Both the position numbers and the translations under genes were made by a program. The notes under the pieces were generated by a model that did not search any database, was not told the origin of the DNA, and saw only the letters and a list, made by a program, of their open reading frames with translations. From Geomonas anaerohicana (lineage in GTDB: Bacteria > Desulfobacterota > Desulfuromonadia > Geobacterales > Geobacteraceae), in the NCBI RefSeq assembly GCF_016458305.1, contig NZ_JAEMHL010000002.1:1-64000 (forward strand): 64,000 bases of DNA, read 5' to 3'. Below are positions 36,174-46,220 of this stretch, piece by piece. Each line of letters starts with the position of its first letter. Positions within the stretch are counted from its first letter, which is position 1.

Positions 36174-36593
36174 TCAGATCCCGGGCGGGACTGCCGAGTT
36201 GTTGACGAAGCGGCCGATGGCGCGGTCCATGGTGGAAATGTGGTCGATTAGCCAGCTGGTGATGAAGGTGGTCATGTTGTTGACCACACCCTGGGTGAGT
36301 CCCTCCGCCTTCAGGCGCTCTTTCAGTTGGTTGATCTGGTCGATGAAGGCAAGGTGCTTTTCCCGATGTTTCTCATAGTCCGGGTAGCGGACCTGCTGCA
36401 TCAGCTTCTCCTCTTCCTTGAAGTGTGTGACGGCATACGCTTCCAGGAACCAGAACATGCGCATGATTTCGTCGGTATCCTGGTTGGATTGGTAGGCGTT
36501 GACGAAGGCGTTGAACTTATCGAAAAGAAGCTTGTGTTGAACGTCGATCTCTAGCATCCCGATGCTGAGATCGTCTCTCCACTGGACCAGCAT
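36174..36593 (-). CDS. Bacteriohemerythrin
   Basis: 139 residues. The seven iron ligands are spread as in the family: LEIDVQHKLLFDKFN, AVTHFKEEEKLM, YEKHREKHLAFID and LIDHIS. It reversibly binds O2 (or NO) at a di-iron site, acting as store or sensor. Start at the ATG at 36593, six bases after AGGAGG; the ATG at 36599 abuts that site and is less likely. Ends MDRAIGRFVNNSAVPPGI. Confidence 0.93.
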   Translation of the reverse strand: MLVQWRDDLSIGMLEIDVQHKLLFDKFNAFVNAYQSNQDTDEIMRMFWFLEAYAVTHFKEEEKLMQQVRYPDYEKHREKHLAFIDQINQLKERLKAEGLTQGVVNNMTTFITSWLIDHISTMDRAIGRFVNNSAVPPGI

Positions 36594-36621
36594 GTTCATC
36601 CTCCTGAGACAGTTGAGAGTT

Positions 36622-36650
36622 TTTATACATCCTCCCTTTGCCTTAATCAA
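36622..36650 (-). promoter_or_regulatory. Predicted promoter of bacteriohemerythrin
   Basis: TTGATT (36645-36650) and TATAAA (36622-36627) on the minus strand with a 17-bp spacer, 29 bp upstream of the start codon. Confidence 0.6.
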
Positions 36651-36723
36651 TCTCTTTAATGTTGGGGATGGGACGGCAGCCGACGGCACTCCTTTCAGCT
36701 CAGCCACCTTCCCGAAGCACCAG

Positions 36724-36753
36724 GGGGACAGGCACCTGGCGGAGCCAGTCCCC
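36724..36753. repeat. Palindromic repeat copy (GGGGACAGGCACC / GGAGCCAGTCCCC)
   Basis: Member of the eight-copy family. It lies in the 317-bp space between the hemerythrin and the polysaccharide deacetylase; apart from the hemerythrin promoter nothing else is recognised there. Confidence 0.85.
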
Positions 36754-36910
36754 TTCCCCAGTCTCTCCCCTTTTGCAAAGTGTTTGCAATGTCGCAGCGC
36801 ATCATGCTATCTCACATTAGAACATGCCGGCGGGCTGAAAGGGCCGGCACTGATGTCTTGGGGCGGTTGCGGCAATGCCATGTCGCGGCGCCGTCCCGGT
36901 GGAGGTAGTT

Positions 36911-37864
36911 TTGGCAAGAAAAGGCAAGGCGGTAAACAGGCGCAAGCCTGCTCCCGGCGGCGGTGGACGCAAGCCGCTCATGGCACTTCTCATAGTCGCG
37001 GTACTGATCGCTGCCGCTTTTTTCCTCCTGGAGCATTTCAAGAAGCCTGCTCCCCCCTCTCAACCTCCGCCGAAAGCGACGGCCGGCGCGACCAAGCATC
37101 AACCGATGCCCGAACGGCCGGCTCCCGTGCAGCAGCAGCTGTCCACCGCCCAGGTTCCGGCTCCCAAGCCGCATCCGGCCGCGCTCCCCAAAGCCACCGG
37201 TCCGGGTCGTCTGGCCATCATCATCGACGACATGGGAACCAATATGCAGGAGCTGAAGACGCTGCAGTCGATCGGGCAGCCGCTCACCTACTCGGTCATC
37301 CCGAGCCTGGCCCACGCCAAGCAGGTGGCCGAAGGCGCGCACGCGGCCGGTGCCCAGGTGATGGTGCACATGCCGATGGAGCCGGAGGGGTATCCCAAGC
37401 AGAAGATGGAGTCGATAGGCGTGCTGGTTGCCATGGACGACGGCGAGATCGCGACGAGGATAAAGAGTTACTTCGCCACCGTGCCCCATGCGGTCGGCGC
37501 CAACAACCACATGGGGTCGCGCTTCACCCAGGACGCGGGCAAGATGAAGGTGGTGCTGCAGATATTGAAGGAGAAGGGACTGTTCTTCGTGGACAGCAAG
37601 ACCTCGCCGGCCTCGGTCGGGTACCGGGAGGCGAAGGCGCTGGGGATGAAGTGTGCCGCGCGCCAGGTGTTTTTGGACAACGTGCAGGATGAAAGTGCCA
37701 TCGGCAAGCAGTTGGCGCAGGCCGCCGCCGTAGCAAGAAAAAAGGGTGCGGCGATAGCAATCTGTCATCCGCACCCTGCAACCATGCGAGCCCTGAAGCT
37801 CTATATGCCCGAACTGGCCAAAAGCGGCATCACTTTTGTGCACGTGTCGGAACTGACCAATTAG
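36911..37864 (+). CDS. Divergent polysaccharide deacetylase family protein
   Basis: 317 residues from TTG at 36911, chosen because GGAGG lies 5 bp before it. One N-terminal membrane helix (LMALLIVAVLIAAAFFLLEH), a Pro/Ala-rich linker, then the divergent deacetylase fold: LAIIIDDMGTNMQELKTLQ, PLTYSVIPSLAHAKQVAEGA, VMVHMPMEPEGYP, NNHMGSRFTQD, FFVDSKTSPASVGY and ICHPHPATMRAL. Likely acts on envelope polysaccharide. It is the family often found beside ctpA and envelope genes; here it stands alone. Confidence 0.88.
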   Translation: MARKGKAVNRRKPAPGGGGRKPLMALLIVAVLIAAAFFLLEHFKKPAPPSQPPPKATAGATKHQPMPERPAPVQQQLSTAQVPAPKPHPAALPKATGPGRLAIIIDDMGTNMQELKTLQSIGQPLTYSVIPSLAHAKQVAEGAHAAGAQVMVHMPMEPEGYPKQKMESIGVLVAMDDGEIATRIKSYFATVPHAVGANNHMGSRFTQDAGKMKVVLQILKEKGLFFVDSKTSPASVGYREAKALGMKCAARQVFLDNVQDESAIGKQLAQAAAVARKKGAAIAICHPHPATMRALKLYMPELAKSGITFVHVSELTN

Positions 37865-37866
37865 AA

Positions 37867-38195
37867 GCCGTTCAACGTTCGACGTTCAATGTTCGAGAGA
37901 GTGCAGCGGCTTCGGTCACCCTCATCGCTACGTTCACCTAACGTGCCGTAGCGAGAAAGCTGCAGACCTGGAAGGCCTGCGCCGAACATTGAACGTTGAA
38001 CCTTGAACGGTTTCTGCCTCTCTATGGACGCGCAGTAGCGACAAAGCTGCAGACCTGGAAGGCCTGCGCCGAACATTGAACGTTGAACGTTGAACCGTTT
38101 CTGCCTCTCTATGGACGCGCAGTAGCGACAAAGCTGCAGACCTGGAAGGCCTCCGTCGAACGTTGAACGTTGAACGTTGAACCGTTTCTGCCTCT
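37867..38195. repeat. 87-bp tandem repeat array with TTGAACGT motifs
   Basis: TGCAGACCTGGAAGGCCT starts at 37961, 38048 and 38135, a period of exactly 87 bp, three units (about 37910-38195) with few differences. Each unit ends with TTGAACGTTGAAC-type octamer repeats. It fills the 331-bp space between two convergent genes; no ORF is credible there. Confidence 0.93.
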
Positions 38196-39560
38196 CTAAA
38201 GCTGTGCCGCGATCTTCTTCTTGAGCTTCGCGACTTCCCGGTACTTGTCGTCCACCAGGATAGAGGCGGGGTTGTTGCCGTTCACGGGGTGAACCATCAG
38301 GAAGGCGTCGCGCAACTCACCTTCATAGCCGGCCAGGGTCTCGGTCATGATCCCGGAGAAGCCGTCGCGCTGCGGGGCGCGGGCCAGCGGGTACTTCTTC
38401 TTCAACAATTCGCTGCCGGTCAGGTCGAAACGGTGGAAGTCGATGCTCCCCGCCTCGTCGCCGACGCCCGGGTTCAGTACGAACACGGACTCCAGCGCGG
38501 TCTGGTGGATCATCTGCCGGGTCGGGTCGTCCTGCGGCAACTGGCGCTCGATCTTGAAGATGGTCGATACCAGGAACCCGGTGAAGCAGTCGGCTTCCAT
38601 GTAGCCGCTGGCGGCGCCGTCGGAGCTCTCGCAGTAGTAGGAAACCTGCGACTCCTGGCTCAACTCTTTCCCGCACACCAGGCACTGGCTCTTCAGCCCG
38701 GAAAGCCTGCCGAAGTATTCCTCTTTCTTTCTCTTGTTCTCCTCGTGCTGCCACTTGTCGTAGAGCATGGCGCGCGGCTCTTCGGTCTCGTAGAACTCGT
38801 TGAGGCAGGTCTGCCCCAGCGCCGCGAACTGGCCGTAGACGTCGGTACCGCGCCCGTGGGTGAGGATCGGGTAGATCTTCCCTTCGGGGTTGGTGTTGAG
38901 GCTCTCCACCTTGGGGCTCTTGGAGATGAATATGTCGGAGCAGCGGAAGCCGCGGTTGATGGCGAACGCCTTCAGGAGCGTCTTCTGGTCCTTGAACATC
39001 CCTTCGAACTTGATCCTCTCGTCGATCAGGCAGGGGATGAGCGACAGGCTCTTTCTATCCAGTCCTCTCTTATCGAACAGCTCGAAGATGTTGCGGCAGT
39101 TGTCCATGCTGGCCATGTCCTTGATGGGGACCAGCACCCGGTCCGCGGCGTAGAGCGCGTTCTGGGTCATTACGTCGAGGTCGGGGCGGGTGTCGACGAT
39201 CAGGATGCCCGGGATCTCGGACATCGCCAGGAGTCGTGCCAGCACCATCGGTCCCTTGAGCGAGCCGCGCAGTTCCGGAAGGGTGGTGGAGGAGGGGATG
39301 TAGTTTACCCCGTACTGCCCGGTGTGCAGCAGGTCGCGCCCGCGGGTTTCCAAAAGGAGGTCCGCCACGGTGCCGTTCAGTTTCTGCCCCTTGATGGAGA
39401 ACATCTTGTCGATGGTGAAGTGGTTGTCGAAGGAGAAGATCGACACCGGCAGATTTTCGTCCAGGGCCTTCAGAAAGATCGCGAGGTTGGTCGCCAAAGT
39501 CGTCTTGCCGACGCCCCCTTTTTCCGAGGAAACAGTTATTACATAAGGGTAATTTTTCAT
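38196..39560 (-). CDS. ParA/MinD-like ATPase with Cys-rich C-terminal region
   Basis: 454 residues. The P-loop is the deviant Walker A SSEKGGVGKTTLATN at residues 12-22, with ILIVDTRPDLD as Walker B. The N-terminal 260 residues are a ParA/MinD-type ATPase. The C-terminal ~170 residues hold CLVCGKE and YYCES, a possible zinc-binding site, then an uncharacterised region (for example TIFKIERQLPQDDPTRQMI). No parB, chemotaxis or flagellar partner is adjacent. The start is uncertain: ATG 39560 or 39569, neither with a good ribosome-binding site. Function unknown; it could position a cellular structure. Confidence 0.78.
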   Translation of the reverse strand: MKNYPYVITVSSEKGGVGKTTLATNLAIFLKALDENLPVSIFSFDNHFTIDKMFSIKGQKLNGTVADLLLETRGRDLLHTGQYGVNYIPSSTTLPELRGSLKGPMVLARLLAMSEIPGILIVDTRPDLDVMTQNALYAADRVLVPIKDMASMDNCRNIFELFDKRGLDRKSLSLIPCLIDERIKFEGMFKDQKTLLKAFAINRGFRCSDIFISKSPKVESLNTNPEGKIYPILTHGRGTDVYGQFAALGQTCLNEFYETEEPRAMLYDKWQHEENKRKKEEYFGRLSGLKSQCLVCGKELSQESQVSYYCESSDGAASGYMEADCFTGFLVSTIFKIERQLPQDDPTRQMIHQTALESVFVLNPGVGDEAGSIDFHRFDLTGSELLKKKYPLARAPQRDGFSGIMTETLAGYEGELRDAFLMVHPVNGNNPASILVDDKYREVAKLKKKIAAQL

Positions 39561-39699
39561 GGCGCGCATACTAACATCGACACGGCCGGACGGTCAACCG
39601 GTTTGACAATGGCGCTGGCTGCATGCTAGAAAACGGCTGCAGTAACAGCAAGAAAACATCTTACTCAGCAGGGGGCAGCGCTCCCTCTGGATAGCACCA

Positions 39700-39806
39700 A
39701 GGCGAGTCCCCGCCCCCGGAGGGGGAGGGATAGGGAGGGGGACGCGCAGCGTCTTGCACTAGCTTCCCCCCTCCCAGCCTCCCCCCTCCGGGGGGAGGAG
39801 CCGACC
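39700..39806. repeat. GC-rich palindromic repeat with CCGGAGGGGGAGGG modules
   Basis: Modules CCCCCGGAGGGGGAGGG (39711-39727) and CCTCCCCCCTCCGGGGGGAG (39779 onward) flank an AT-poor spacer. The same modules form the insert within the 4Fe-4S gene at 12160-12256. It lies upstream of xseA. Confidence 0.85.
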
Positions 39807-39862
39807 CCTGAACGCCGCCCTTCAGGAGACGGGATTCACACGTGGCAGAGCCAGGAGGCTCC

Positions 39863-41239
39863 ATGCAACTTTTCAAAGAACGCCGTGTCCTGACGGTGAG
39901 CGCGCTGACGGCGCTGGTGCGCGGCCTCCTGGAGGAGAACTTCGACCAGGTCTGGGTGGAAGGGGAAATCTCCAACCTCGCCTGCCCGCAGTCGGGGCAC
40001 TGCTACTTCACCCTCAAGGACCCCGGCGCCCAGATCCGCTGCGTCATGTTCCGCGGCGCCTTCCGTACCCTCAAGTTCACCCCCCGCGACGGCATGCGCG
40101 TCCTGGTGCGCGCCCGCATGACCCTGTTCGAGCCGCGCGGCGAGTACCAGCTCTCCGTGGACAGCATGGAGCCGCAGGGGATCGGCGGGCTGCAGCTTGC
40201 CTTCATCCAGTTGAAGGAGCGCCTCGCCAAGGAAGGGCTCTTCTCGGAGCTGCACAAGCGCGAGATCCCGAAACTCCCCCGCAAGATCGGCGTGGTTACC
40301 TCGCCCACCGGCGCCGCCATCCGCGACATCCTCACCGTGCTCTCGCGCCGCTTCGCCAACGTGGAACTTTTGATCGCACCGGTCCGGGTGCAGGGGGAGG
40401 GGGCGGCCCAGGAGATCGCTGCGGCCATCGCCGACCTGAACCGCGCCGGCAACGTCGACGTCATGATTGTCGGCCGCGGCGGCGGATCGCTGGAGGACCT
40501 GTGGGCCTTCAACGAGGAGGTGGTGGCCCGTGCCATTCATAAGTCCACCGTTCCCGTCATCTCTGCGGTGGGGCACGAGATCGACTTCACCATCGCGGAC
40601 TTCGTTGCCGACCTGCGCGCCGCCACCCCTTCGGCCGCGGCTGAACTGGTGGTGCAGAGCAAGCAGGAACTGACCGCGACGGTGGAGGCGCTGAGCCACC
40701 GGCTCCAGGTCGCGCAACTGCGCCGGCTGGAACGCTCGCGCGCGCTGGTGACGGCGATGAGCCGCGCCATCACGGACCCGAGCCGTATTCTCGGCCACCT
40801 GGCCCAGCGGGTCGACTCGCTGGACGCCCGCCTGGTGCGGGAGGCGGGGCTGATCCTCGACGACGCCTCGGAGCGCATCGTCACCCTGTCGGCGCGCCTG
40901 GCCCGCCAGAGTCCCGCGCTCACCCTGCAGCGCAACGCGGAGCGGCTCTCGACGCTCTCATTGCGCCTGGACCACGCCATGACACGGCGTCTGGCCTGCG
41001 CCGCGGAGAGCGTCGGGCTCGCCACCGGCACCCTCAATGCTGTCTCGCCGCTGGCCACGCTTTCCCGCGGCTACAGCATCGCCCGCAAGCTCCCCGGTCG
41101 CTCGGTGGTCACCTCGTTCCGTCAACTGGCACCCGGCGATCGACTCGAATTATCCCTTGCCGCCGGTTTCGCCCTCTGTACCGTGGAGCAGGCCAGCGGG
41201 CAGAGTGAATCCTTGACGGCACCAGAGCGATCGGTATAA
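39863..41239 (+). CDS. xseA: Exodeoxyribonuclease VII large subunit
   Basis: 458 residues. OB-fold N-terminus ([23 protein letters not shown] in pieces, then GHCYFTLKD), catalytic region [29 protein letters not shown] and [20 protein letters not shown], then a long coiled-coil. Degrades single-stranded DNA with XseB. AGGAGG lies 4 bp before ATG 39863; the upstream GTG is rejected. Followed by xseB. Confidence 0.95.
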   Translation: MQLFKERRVLTVSALTALVRGLLEENFDQVWVEGEISNLACPQSGHCYFTLKDPGAQIRCVMFRGAFRTLKFTPRDGMRVLVRARMTLFEPRGEYQLSVDSMEPQGIGGLQLAFIQLKERLAKEGLFSELHKREIPKLPRKIGVVTSPTGAAIRDILTVLSRRFANVELLIAPVRVQGEGAAQEIAAAIADLNRAGNVDVMIVGRGGGSLEDLWAFNEEVVARAIHKSTVPVISAVGHEIDFTIADFVADLRAATPSAAAELVVQSKQELTATVEALSHRLQVAQLRRLERSRALVTAMSRAITDPSRILGHLAQRVDSLDARLVREAGLILDDASERIVTLSARLARQSPALTLQRNAERLSTLSLRLDHAMTRRLACAAESVGLATGTLNAVSPLATLSRGYSIARKLPGRSVVTSFRQLAPGDRLELSLAAGFALCTVEQASGQSESLTAPERSV

Positions 41240-41315
41240 TAGGCGATCACTTTTTAATAATTAAACGCGGCGGCGCTTCTAATCCGTCGCGGCAGTACCC
41301 GGACACGAGGTTGGC

Positions 41316-41543
41316 ATGGCCGTTGAGAAGTTCGAGACCGCACTGAAGAAGCTCGAGGACGTCGTGAAGAAGCTGGAAGGGGGCGAGCTTTCGCTCGAGG
41401 ACTCCCTGAAGGCGTTCGAGGAGGGGGTGAAATTTTCCGCCTTCTGTTCGAAGAAGCTCAACGAGGCCGAGCGGCGGGTCGAAGTGCTCATCAAGCAGCG
41501 CGACGGCAGCCTCACCACCAGGCCCTTCGAAGAGGTGGAGTAG
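41316..41543 (+). CDS. xseB: Exodeoxyribonuclease VII small subunit
   Basis: 75 residues, normal for XseB: KFETALKKLEDVVKKLEGGE, then LSLEDSLKAFEEGVK and LNEAERRVEVLI. It binds the coiled coil of XseA. 76 bp after xseA, before a repeat and ispA. Confidence 0.93.
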   Translation: MAVEKFETALKKLEDVVKKLEGGELSLEDSLKAFEEGVKFSAFCSKKLNEAERRVEVLIKQRDGSLTTRPFEEVE

Positions 41544-41591
41544 CACCAACCTCTTGTTTGATCGCGGCCGGGCATCGTTAGCAGGGACGCC

Positions 41592-41700
41592 TCCCCCCCT
41601 CCCTTGACGGGAGGGGGCAGGGGGGTGGGTGAAGCCGCAGGGTTACGGCAATGATGGCACCTTCCCCCACCCCCTAACCCCCTCCCGCAAGGGGAGGGGG
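41592..41700. repeat. GC-rich ~100-bp repeat, copy 2
   Basis: GAAGCCGCAGGGTTACGGCA then ATGATGGCACCTTCCCCC and the CCCGCAAGGGGAGGGGG hairpin; near-identical to 35131-35232 over about 70 bp. It fills the xseB-ispA gap, so ispA may still be co-transcribed through it. Confidence 0.88.
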
Positions 41701-41723
41701 ATCTCGACTACAAGGAATCTCGC

Positions 41724-42608
41724 ATGGATCTTAAGGAATACCTGAAGCAGAAGTGCCAGTTGGTCGACCAGGCCCTGGAGCGCTACCTCCCCGATGCCGA
41801 GGAACTGCCGGCATCCCTGCACAGCGCCATGCGCTACTCGGTCTTCGCCGGCGGCAAGCGCGTGCGCCCGGTGCTGATGCTGGCGGCCTGCGAGGCGGTC
41901 GGCGGCTCCGCGGACGCGGTGATGCCCGCGGCCTGCGCCATGGAGATGATCCACACCTACTCGCTGATCCATGACGACCTGCCCGCCATGGACAACGACG
42001 ACTTCCGCAGGGGCAACCCGACCAACCATAAAGTATATGGTGAGGCGACCGCCATCCTGGCCGGCGACGCCCTCCTGACCGAGGCCTTCATCCTGCTCTC
42101 CAACGGCACCGGCGGGGATCCCGCGGCACGGCTCAAGGTAATCCAGGAGATCGCCGTCGCCTCCGGCTCGCGCGGCATGGTGGGCGGGCAGGTGGTCGAC
42201 ATGGAAAGCGAAGGGCGCCACGACGTCGACCTCGCCACGCTCTCCTACATCCACACCCACAAGACCGGCGCGCTGATCCGCGCCTCGGTGCGCTGCGGCG
42301 CCATCCTGGCAGCGGCGAGCGAGGAGCAGTTCAAATCGCTGACCCGTTACGCCGATGCCATCGGCCTTGCCTTCCAGATCGCCGACGACATCCTCGACGT
42401 CGAGGGGACCACGGAGGAACTGGGCAAGGACGCCGGCAGCGACCAGGCTAGGGGCAAGGCGACCTATCCCGCCTTGATGGGGCTGGAGGCTTCCAAGGCC
42501 CGCGCCCACGAGCTGGTAGAGATCGCCCTGGACGCGCTCTCGTCATTCGACGAGGGGGCCGAACCTCTGCGCGCCATCGCCTCGTACATCGTGAAAAGGA
42601 AATCGTAA
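41724..42608 (+). CDS. ispA: Farnesyl/geranyl diphosphate synthase (short-chain prenyltransferase)
   Basis: 294 residues with the first Asp-rich motif DDLPAMDNDD, second motif DDILD, and GGKRVRPVL near residue 50. It joins isopentenyl and allylic diphosphates into farnesyl diphosphate for quinone, lipid-carrier and hopanoid synthesis. Adjacent to dxs with no intergenic bases (TAA then ATG), as in the standard xseB-ispA-dxs group. Confidence 0.93.
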   Translation: MDLKEYLKQKCQLVDQALERYLPDAEELPASLHSAMRYSVFAGGKRVRPVLMLAACEAVGGSADAVMPAACAMEMIHTYSLIHDDLPAMDNDDFRRGNPTNHKVYGEATAILAGDALLTEAFILLSNGTGGDPAARLKVIQEIAVASGSRGMVGGQVVDMESEGRHDVDLATLSYIHTHKTGALIRASVRCGAILAAASEEQFKSLTRYADAIGLAFQIADDILDVEGTTEELGKDAGSDQARGKATYPALMGLEASKARAHELVEIALDALSSFDEGAEPLRAIASYIVKRKS

Positions 42609-44546
42609 ATGCCCAGCATCCTTGACGGCATCACCGACCCGAGTCAACTGAAGTCGCTCTCGTTGCGCGAGCTGGAGACGCTCGCCGAAGAACTGCGCGC
42701 GCGCATCATCGACACCTGCGCCGCCAACGGCGGCCACGTGGCACCGAGTCTCGGCGTGGTGGAACTTACCATCGCGCTGCACCGGGTCTTTGATTCCCCC
42801 AAGGACAAGATCGTCTGGGATGTGGGGCACCAGGCCTACGCCCACAAACTTTTGACCGGCAGGAAGGAGCGCTTCGGCACCCTGCGCACCCAGGGCGGCA
42901 TCAGCGGCTTCCCCAAGCGGGCCGAGTCGCCGCATGACTGCTTCGACGTCGGACACTCCTCCACCTCCATCTCCGCCGGCGTCGGCTTTGCCGTGGGGCG
43001 CGACCTGAAAAAGGCGCGCAATAAGGTGCTGGCGGTGATCGGCGACGGCGCCATGACCGGCGGCCTCGCCTTCGAAGGTCTGAACCACGCCGGTGAGCTG
43101 AACAAGGACCTGGTGGTGATCCTGAACGACAACGAGATGTCCATCTCGGAAAACGTCGGCGCCCTCTCCAACCTCCTCTCCCGCACCATCACCAGCGAAT
43201 ACGTGCATCGCGCCAAGAAGGACCTGGAGGCCTTCCTGGAGGGGCTCCCCATGTTCGGCAGATCGGTGCTGAAGATCGCCAAGCGGGCCGAGGAGTCGCT
43301 GAAGACCCTGTTCACCCCGGGGATGCTCTTCGAGGCCTTCGGTTTCGAGTACATCGGCCCCATCGACGGACACGACATCCCGAAACTTTTGGAGACGCTG
43401 GAGAACGTGAAGCGTTTCGACGACGCGGTGCTGATCCACGTGCTGACCAGGAAAGGGAAGGGGTATCCCCCCGCGGAGGCGAACCCGTCGCTGTTCCACG
43501 GCGTCGGTCCCTTCGACGTCAAGACGGGCAAGGTCCACAAGGGTAAGGGAGGCGCCGCCTCCTATACCGGCGTCTTCGGCCAGACCATCAAGCGGCTGGC
43601 CCAGGAGGACGAGCGCATCGTCGCCATCACCGCCGCCATGCCGGACGGCACCGGTCTCACCCCCTTCGCCAAGGAATTCCCCGAGCGCTTCTTCGACGTG
43701 GGTATCGCGGAGCAGCACGCCGTCACCTTTGCCGCGGGGCTTGCCGCCCAAGGTTTCAAGCCGGTGGTTGCGCTGTACTCCTCGTTCCTGCAGCGCGGTT
43801 TCGACCAGCTCTGCCACGACGTCTGCCTGCAGGATCTCCCCGTAGTTTTCGCCATCGACCGTGCCGGCGTGGTCGGCAGCGACGGCCCCACCCACCATGG
43901 CGTCTTCGACCTCTCTTATCTGCGCGCCGTCCCCGGTCTTACCATAATGGCACCCAAGGACGAAAACGAGCTGCAGCACATGCTGCTCACTGCGCTTTCC
44001 CTTGATGGCCCGGCGGCCCTGCGCTACCCGCGCGGCAACGGCCTCGGCGTCCCGATGGAGCAGATCCTCACCCCGCTGGCCATCGGCAAAGGGGAGAGGT
44101 TGAAGGACGGCAAGGACGGCGCCATCCTCGCGGTCGGCACCATGGTCGAGCCGGCCCGGCAGGCTGCGGTCGCCCTCGCCGAAGAAGGGATCGAGGTTGC
44201 CGTCATGAACGCCCGCTTCGTCAAGCCGCTCGACACAGAACTGATCATCGAACTGGCCCGGACCGGCCTCCTGGTCACGGTGGAAGACAACGTGGTCCAG
44301 GGCGGCTTCGGCACCGCCATACTGGAACACCTCGAAGAACACGAGGTGACCGGGGTGCGGGTGGTGCGCCTGGGCTACCCCGACGCTTTCGTGGAGCAGG
44401 GGGAGCAGGCCGACCTGAAGGCCGCCTACGGTCTCGACGCCGCCGGTATCGCCCGCTCGGTCCGCGAGGCCTGCCAGGGACGCCGCACAGCCGCGCCGGC
44501 CAAACGGTCCGAACAGCCGGCCGTCCCGGAACAGCCGCATGCTTGA
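42609..44546 (+). CDS. dxs: 1-deoxy-D-xylulose-5-phosphate synthase
   Basis: 645 residues. Thiamine-diphosphate motif [43 protein letters not shown], and transketolase-like [16 protein letters not shown]. It condenses pyruvate and glyceraldehyde-3-phosphate in the first step of the MEP isoprenoid pathway. Directly after ispA and overlapping the next gene by 8 bp. The last 20 residues are a Pro/Gln-rich tail not usual in Dxs. Confidence 0.96.
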   Translation: MPSILDGITDPSQLKSLSLRELETLAEELRARIIDTCAANGGHVAPSLGVVELTIALHRVFDSPKDKIVWDVGHQAYAHKLLTGRKERFGTLRTQGGISGFPKRAESPHDCFDVGHSSTSISAGVGFAVGRDLKKARNKVLAVIGDGAMTGGLAFEGLNHAGELNKDLVVILNDNEMSISENVGALSNLLSRTITSEYVHRAKKDLEAFLEGLPMFGRSVLKIAKRAEESLKTLFTPGMLFEAFGFEYIGPIDGHDIPKLLETLENVKRFDDAVLIHVLTRKGKGYPPAEANPSLFHGVGPFDVKTGKVHKGKGGAASYTGVFGQTIKRLAQEDERIVAITAAMPDGTGLTPFAKEFPERFFDVGIAEQHAVTFAAGLAAQGFKPVVALYSSFLQRGFDQLCHDVCLQDLPVVFAIDRAGVVGSDGPTHHGVFDLSYLRAVPGLTIMAPKDENELQHMLLTALSLDGPAALRYPRGNGLGVPMEQILTPLAIGKGERLKDGKDGAILAVGTMVEPARQAAVALAEEGIEVAVMNARFVKPLDTELIIELARTGLLVTVEDNVVQGGFGTAILEHLEEHEVTGVRVVRLGYPDAFVEQGEQADLKAAYGLDAAGIARSVREACQGRRTAAPAKRSEQPAVPEQPHA

Positions 44547-45768
44547 TCGCACGCTGCTGCTCGCCCTGCTGTTTTGCGCGGGCACCGCTCTCGCCGCCGA
44601 TCCTGTCACCTATGGCACCAAGGCCCAGCAACTGATCTCCAAGGGGGACTTCGTCCAGGCGCTCGAAGAGCTGAAGGCGGCGACCTCGCGCTTTCCCTAC
44701 GATCTCGAGCTCAAGCACCAACTCGCCTTCACCTACAGCGAACTTGCCAAGCGCGACCTGCAGGCCGGCCGTTACGCCCAAGCCGGTGAAAACTTCAAAC
44801 AGGCCCATGAACTGATACCCGACAGCAAAGAGCTCGCCCTCATGCGCGGCATCGCCTTGTACCTCAACAAGGATTACTCCGTGGCGCGGGATGAGCTGAT
44901 CCAGGCGGGTGAGGGGAGCGAGTCGCTGGTCTACCAGGGGAAGATCAGCTACGACACCGGCGACCTTCCCGGCGCACTGGAGTTGTGGCGCCGCGCCAAG
45001 GAGCTGGACCCCGCCAACAAGGTGCTGGCCACCCTGATCGAGAAGGCCGAGCGCGAGCTGCCGGTGGAATCCCGGATGGACAAGGGGTACAGCTCCATGT
45101 TCGACTTGGGCTTCGACGCCGAGCTTCCCCCCGGTCTCTCCGCCGAGGTGCTGGACGCGCTGGAAAGCGCCTACAACGCGGTCGGCGCCGACTTGGGCGT
45201 TTTTCCGACCACCCGCATCCCGGTGCTCCTCTACACCAGGAAGGATTACAGCAGCGTCACTGCCGGGCCGGACTGGTCCGGCGGGCTCTACGACGGCAAG
45301 ATCCGCCTCCCGGTAGGCGGCATCACCAAGCTCACGCCGCAACTGCGCGCCATCATCTTTCACGAGTTCACCCATGTCCTGGTTGCCGAACTTACCCGCG
45401 GCAACGTCCCCACCTGGTTTAACGAGGGGCTGGCCGAGATCGAGGGGCGCAAGGAGTACGTCCCCCGGGTCCCGGAAGTGCGTGGTAACCACCTGATCCC
45501 TATGGCCACTCTGACCAAGGGCTTCACCGGCATGGCGGGCACCGAGGCAGGACTGGCGTATCAGCAGAGCTACCTGATGACCCGCTTCATGGCGGACCGC
45601 TACGGCTGGTACGCCGTGCAGCAGGTCCTCAAGTACCTGGGGCAGGGGAACAACATGGACGCTGCGGTCGCCAAGGCACTGTCGGATTACTCGCTGGACC
45701 TGAACGGGGTGGTACGCGAATGGCGCGAGTCGCTGCCCGGTTCTGGTACAGGCGACGCGGCGCAGTGA
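44539..45768 (+). CDS. TPR-containing peptidase MA-like metalloprotease
   Basis: 409 residues with a signal peptide ([20 protein letters not shown]). Several TPR-like helical repeats ([34 protein letters not shown]) are followed by a zincin domain with [11 protein letters not shown] (HExxH, near residue 275) and downstream [11 protein letters not shown], the gluzincin third ligand Glu context. Periplasmic or outer-membrane-associated; substrate unknown. Overlaps dxs by 8 bp. Confidence 0.85.
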   Translation: MLDRTLLLALLFCAGTALAADPVTYGTKAQQLISKGDFVQALEELKAATSRFPYDLELKHQLAFTYSELAKRDLQAGRYAQAGENFKQAHELIPDSKELALMRGIALYLNKDYSVARDELIQAGEGSESLVYQGKISYDTGDLPGALELWRRAKELDPANKVLATLIEKAERELPVESRMDKGYSSMFDLGFDAELPPGLSAEVLDALESAYNAVGADLGVFPTTRIPVLLYTRKDYSSVTAGPDWSGGLYDGKIRLPVGGITKLTPQLRAIIFHEFTHVLVAELTRGNVPTWFNEGLAEIEGRKEYVPRVPEVRGNHLIPMATLTKGFTGMAGTEAGLAYQQSYLMTRFMADRYGWYAVQQVLKYLGQGNNMDAAVAKALSDYSLDLNGVVREWRESLPGSGTGDAAQ

Positions 45769-45842
45769 GTGGTATAGTATCAGTAGGAGCGGCGTATCTG
45801 ACAGACCGGCGCCAATCCTGAGCAACAACACGGGAGTCTTTC

Positions 45843-46220
45843 TTGATTTACGGTACCGGCGTTGACATTGTGGAGATTGCGCGCTTCGAGAAGTTCCTGA
45901 AGCAGGGCAACGATGCCTTGTTTCAGCGCATCTTCACGCGCGGCGAGATAGATTACTGTTCGACGAAAAAGTTTTCGGCACAGCACTATGCCCTGCGTTT
46001 CGCAGCCAAGGAGTCCTTCCTGAAGGCGCTGGGCACCGGGCTGCGCGACGGCCTTTCCTGGCAGGACATGGAGGTGGTCAACGACTCCCTCGGCAAGCCG
46101 GCATTGCGTCTGGGGGGGCGGGCCGAAGAGCTGTTCCGGGAGGCGGGACTTTGCTCCTGTTTCCTGTCGCTATCGCACGACGCCGGTTGCGCCGTGGCCA
46201 TGGTGGTACTGGAGCGTTAG
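45843..46220 (+). CDS. acpS: Holo-[acyl-carrier-protein] synthase
   Basis: 125 residues from a TTG start with GGGAG 6 bp upstream. [18 protein letters not shown] has the Mg2+-binding Asp; [19 protein letters not shown] has the second acidic site, and [15 protein letters not shown] ends the protein. Transfers phosphopantetheine from CoA to acyl carrier protein. Adjacent to nnr (stop then ATG), a common pair. Confidence 0.93.
   Translation: MIYGTGVDIVEIARFEKFLKQGNDALFQRIFTRGEIDYCSTKKFSAQHYALRFAAKESFLKALGTGLRDGLSWQDMEVVNDSLGKPALRLGGRAEELFREAGLCSCFLSLSHDAGCAVAMVVLER

Noticed and set aside
37910-38195. CRISPR array
   Set aside because: The 87-bp units are contiguous with no unique spacers, and no cas gene is present.
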